The notes beneath the pieces are model-generated. The model did no database searches, was not told the DNA's origin, and worked only from the letters and a program-made list of their open reading frames with translations. A program made the translations under genes and the position numbers. This document shows positions 7,375 to 7,572 of a stretch of DNA of 7,572 nt, piece by piece; within the stretch, counting starts at the first letter, position 1, and each line of letters opens with the position of its first letter. This DNA is from Bacteroidales bacterium (GTDB lineage Bacteria; Bacteroidota; Bacteroidia; Bacteroidales; VadinHA17): NCBI GenBank assembly GCA_020353115.1, contig CP070687.1, positions 221,910-229,481 on the forward strand. The letters are read 5' to 3'.

Positions 7375-7572
7375 AGCGGGGGCTAATTGTAAAAACACGT
7401 CCTTCTTCTCATCCACTCCTGAGAATCCCCCCGGGAAACCCCGCCTGAAAATGGAAAGAAGATCAATTATAAGATCATTCAGAACAGGTGAAAATTATGT
7501 CTGAGTGAAAAACATATTTTATAAACATAATATCGTGACGAAATTTGTTTAATTTTATATGAACCACAACGT

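Larger units (their letters stand above)
7101..7572. other. Right-end intergenic region with hairpins, no supported gene
   Basis: This 472-base stretch must hold the promoter and leader of the - strand sigma operon at its left side. It has two inverted repeats, listed separately. A + strand open frame at 7180-7386 (68 codons, starting MRVLFRAKTILTLNHKTW) has an AT-rich leader but no recognisable domain. Its last codons run through the palindrome at 7352-7374, giving LTFGLQTRTSGG, so I think it is a chance frame. The segment 7387-7572 shows only stops and AT-rich sequence; an ATG at 7559 could begin a gene that leaves the window, but four codons are too few to judge. Confidence 0.5.

Noticed and set aside
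7180..7386. 68-codon + strand frame divergent from the sigma gene
   Set aside because: No recognisable domain, it spans two palindromes, and its end is made of the possible repeat unit. Kept only as a remark in the intergenic entry.
7406..7425. Small inverted repeat TTCTCA…TGAGAA
   Set aside because: A six-base stem with an 8-base loop is expected by chance in this length and has no T-run after it.

Overview
The window looks like part of a Bacteroidota chromosome. The evidence is a DUF5686 outer-membrane protein with a carboxypeptidase-regulatory-like N-terminal domain, a NtrY-like histidine kinase with the HEIMNSITPI H-box common in that phylum, AT-rich leaders without strong Shine-Dalgarno sequences, and an ECF sigma operon whose anti-sigma factor carries HEAT repeats. 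No species can be named from the sequence alone.

Left part (1-3837, + strand): the C-terminal part of a PAS-containing sensor histidine kinase enters from the left edge and ends at 1016. After a 157-base gap comes a large DUF5686 protein, predicted to be exported and to end in an outer-membrane beta-barrel. A perfect 11-bp inverted repeat (3849-3894) lies in the 131-base space between this gene and the convergent operon on the other strand.

Middle part (3969-7100, - strand): four tightly packed genes read right to left. They are an ECF RNA polymerase sigma factor, a single-pass membrane protein with C-terminal HEAT repeats that overlaps the sigma gene (probable anti-sigma factor), and two tandem exported DUF4097 beta-strand-repeat proteins. 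The inferred model is a self-contained envelope-sensing module: the membrane protein holds the sigma factor, its periplasmic HEAT domain reads a signal, and the DUF4097 proteins are outputs or co-sensors in the envelope. DUF4097 proteins also occur at cell-envelope-stress loci in Bacillus (LiaG, YvlB), which fits, but nothing here proves the signal or the regulon.

Right part (7101-7572): about 470 bases with no convincing gene. It holds two clear inverted repeats (7227-7263 and 7352-7374) and an open frame of 68 codons that is probably not a gene. The second palindrome may belong to a dispersed repeat family. This region includes the likely promoter region of the sigma operon.
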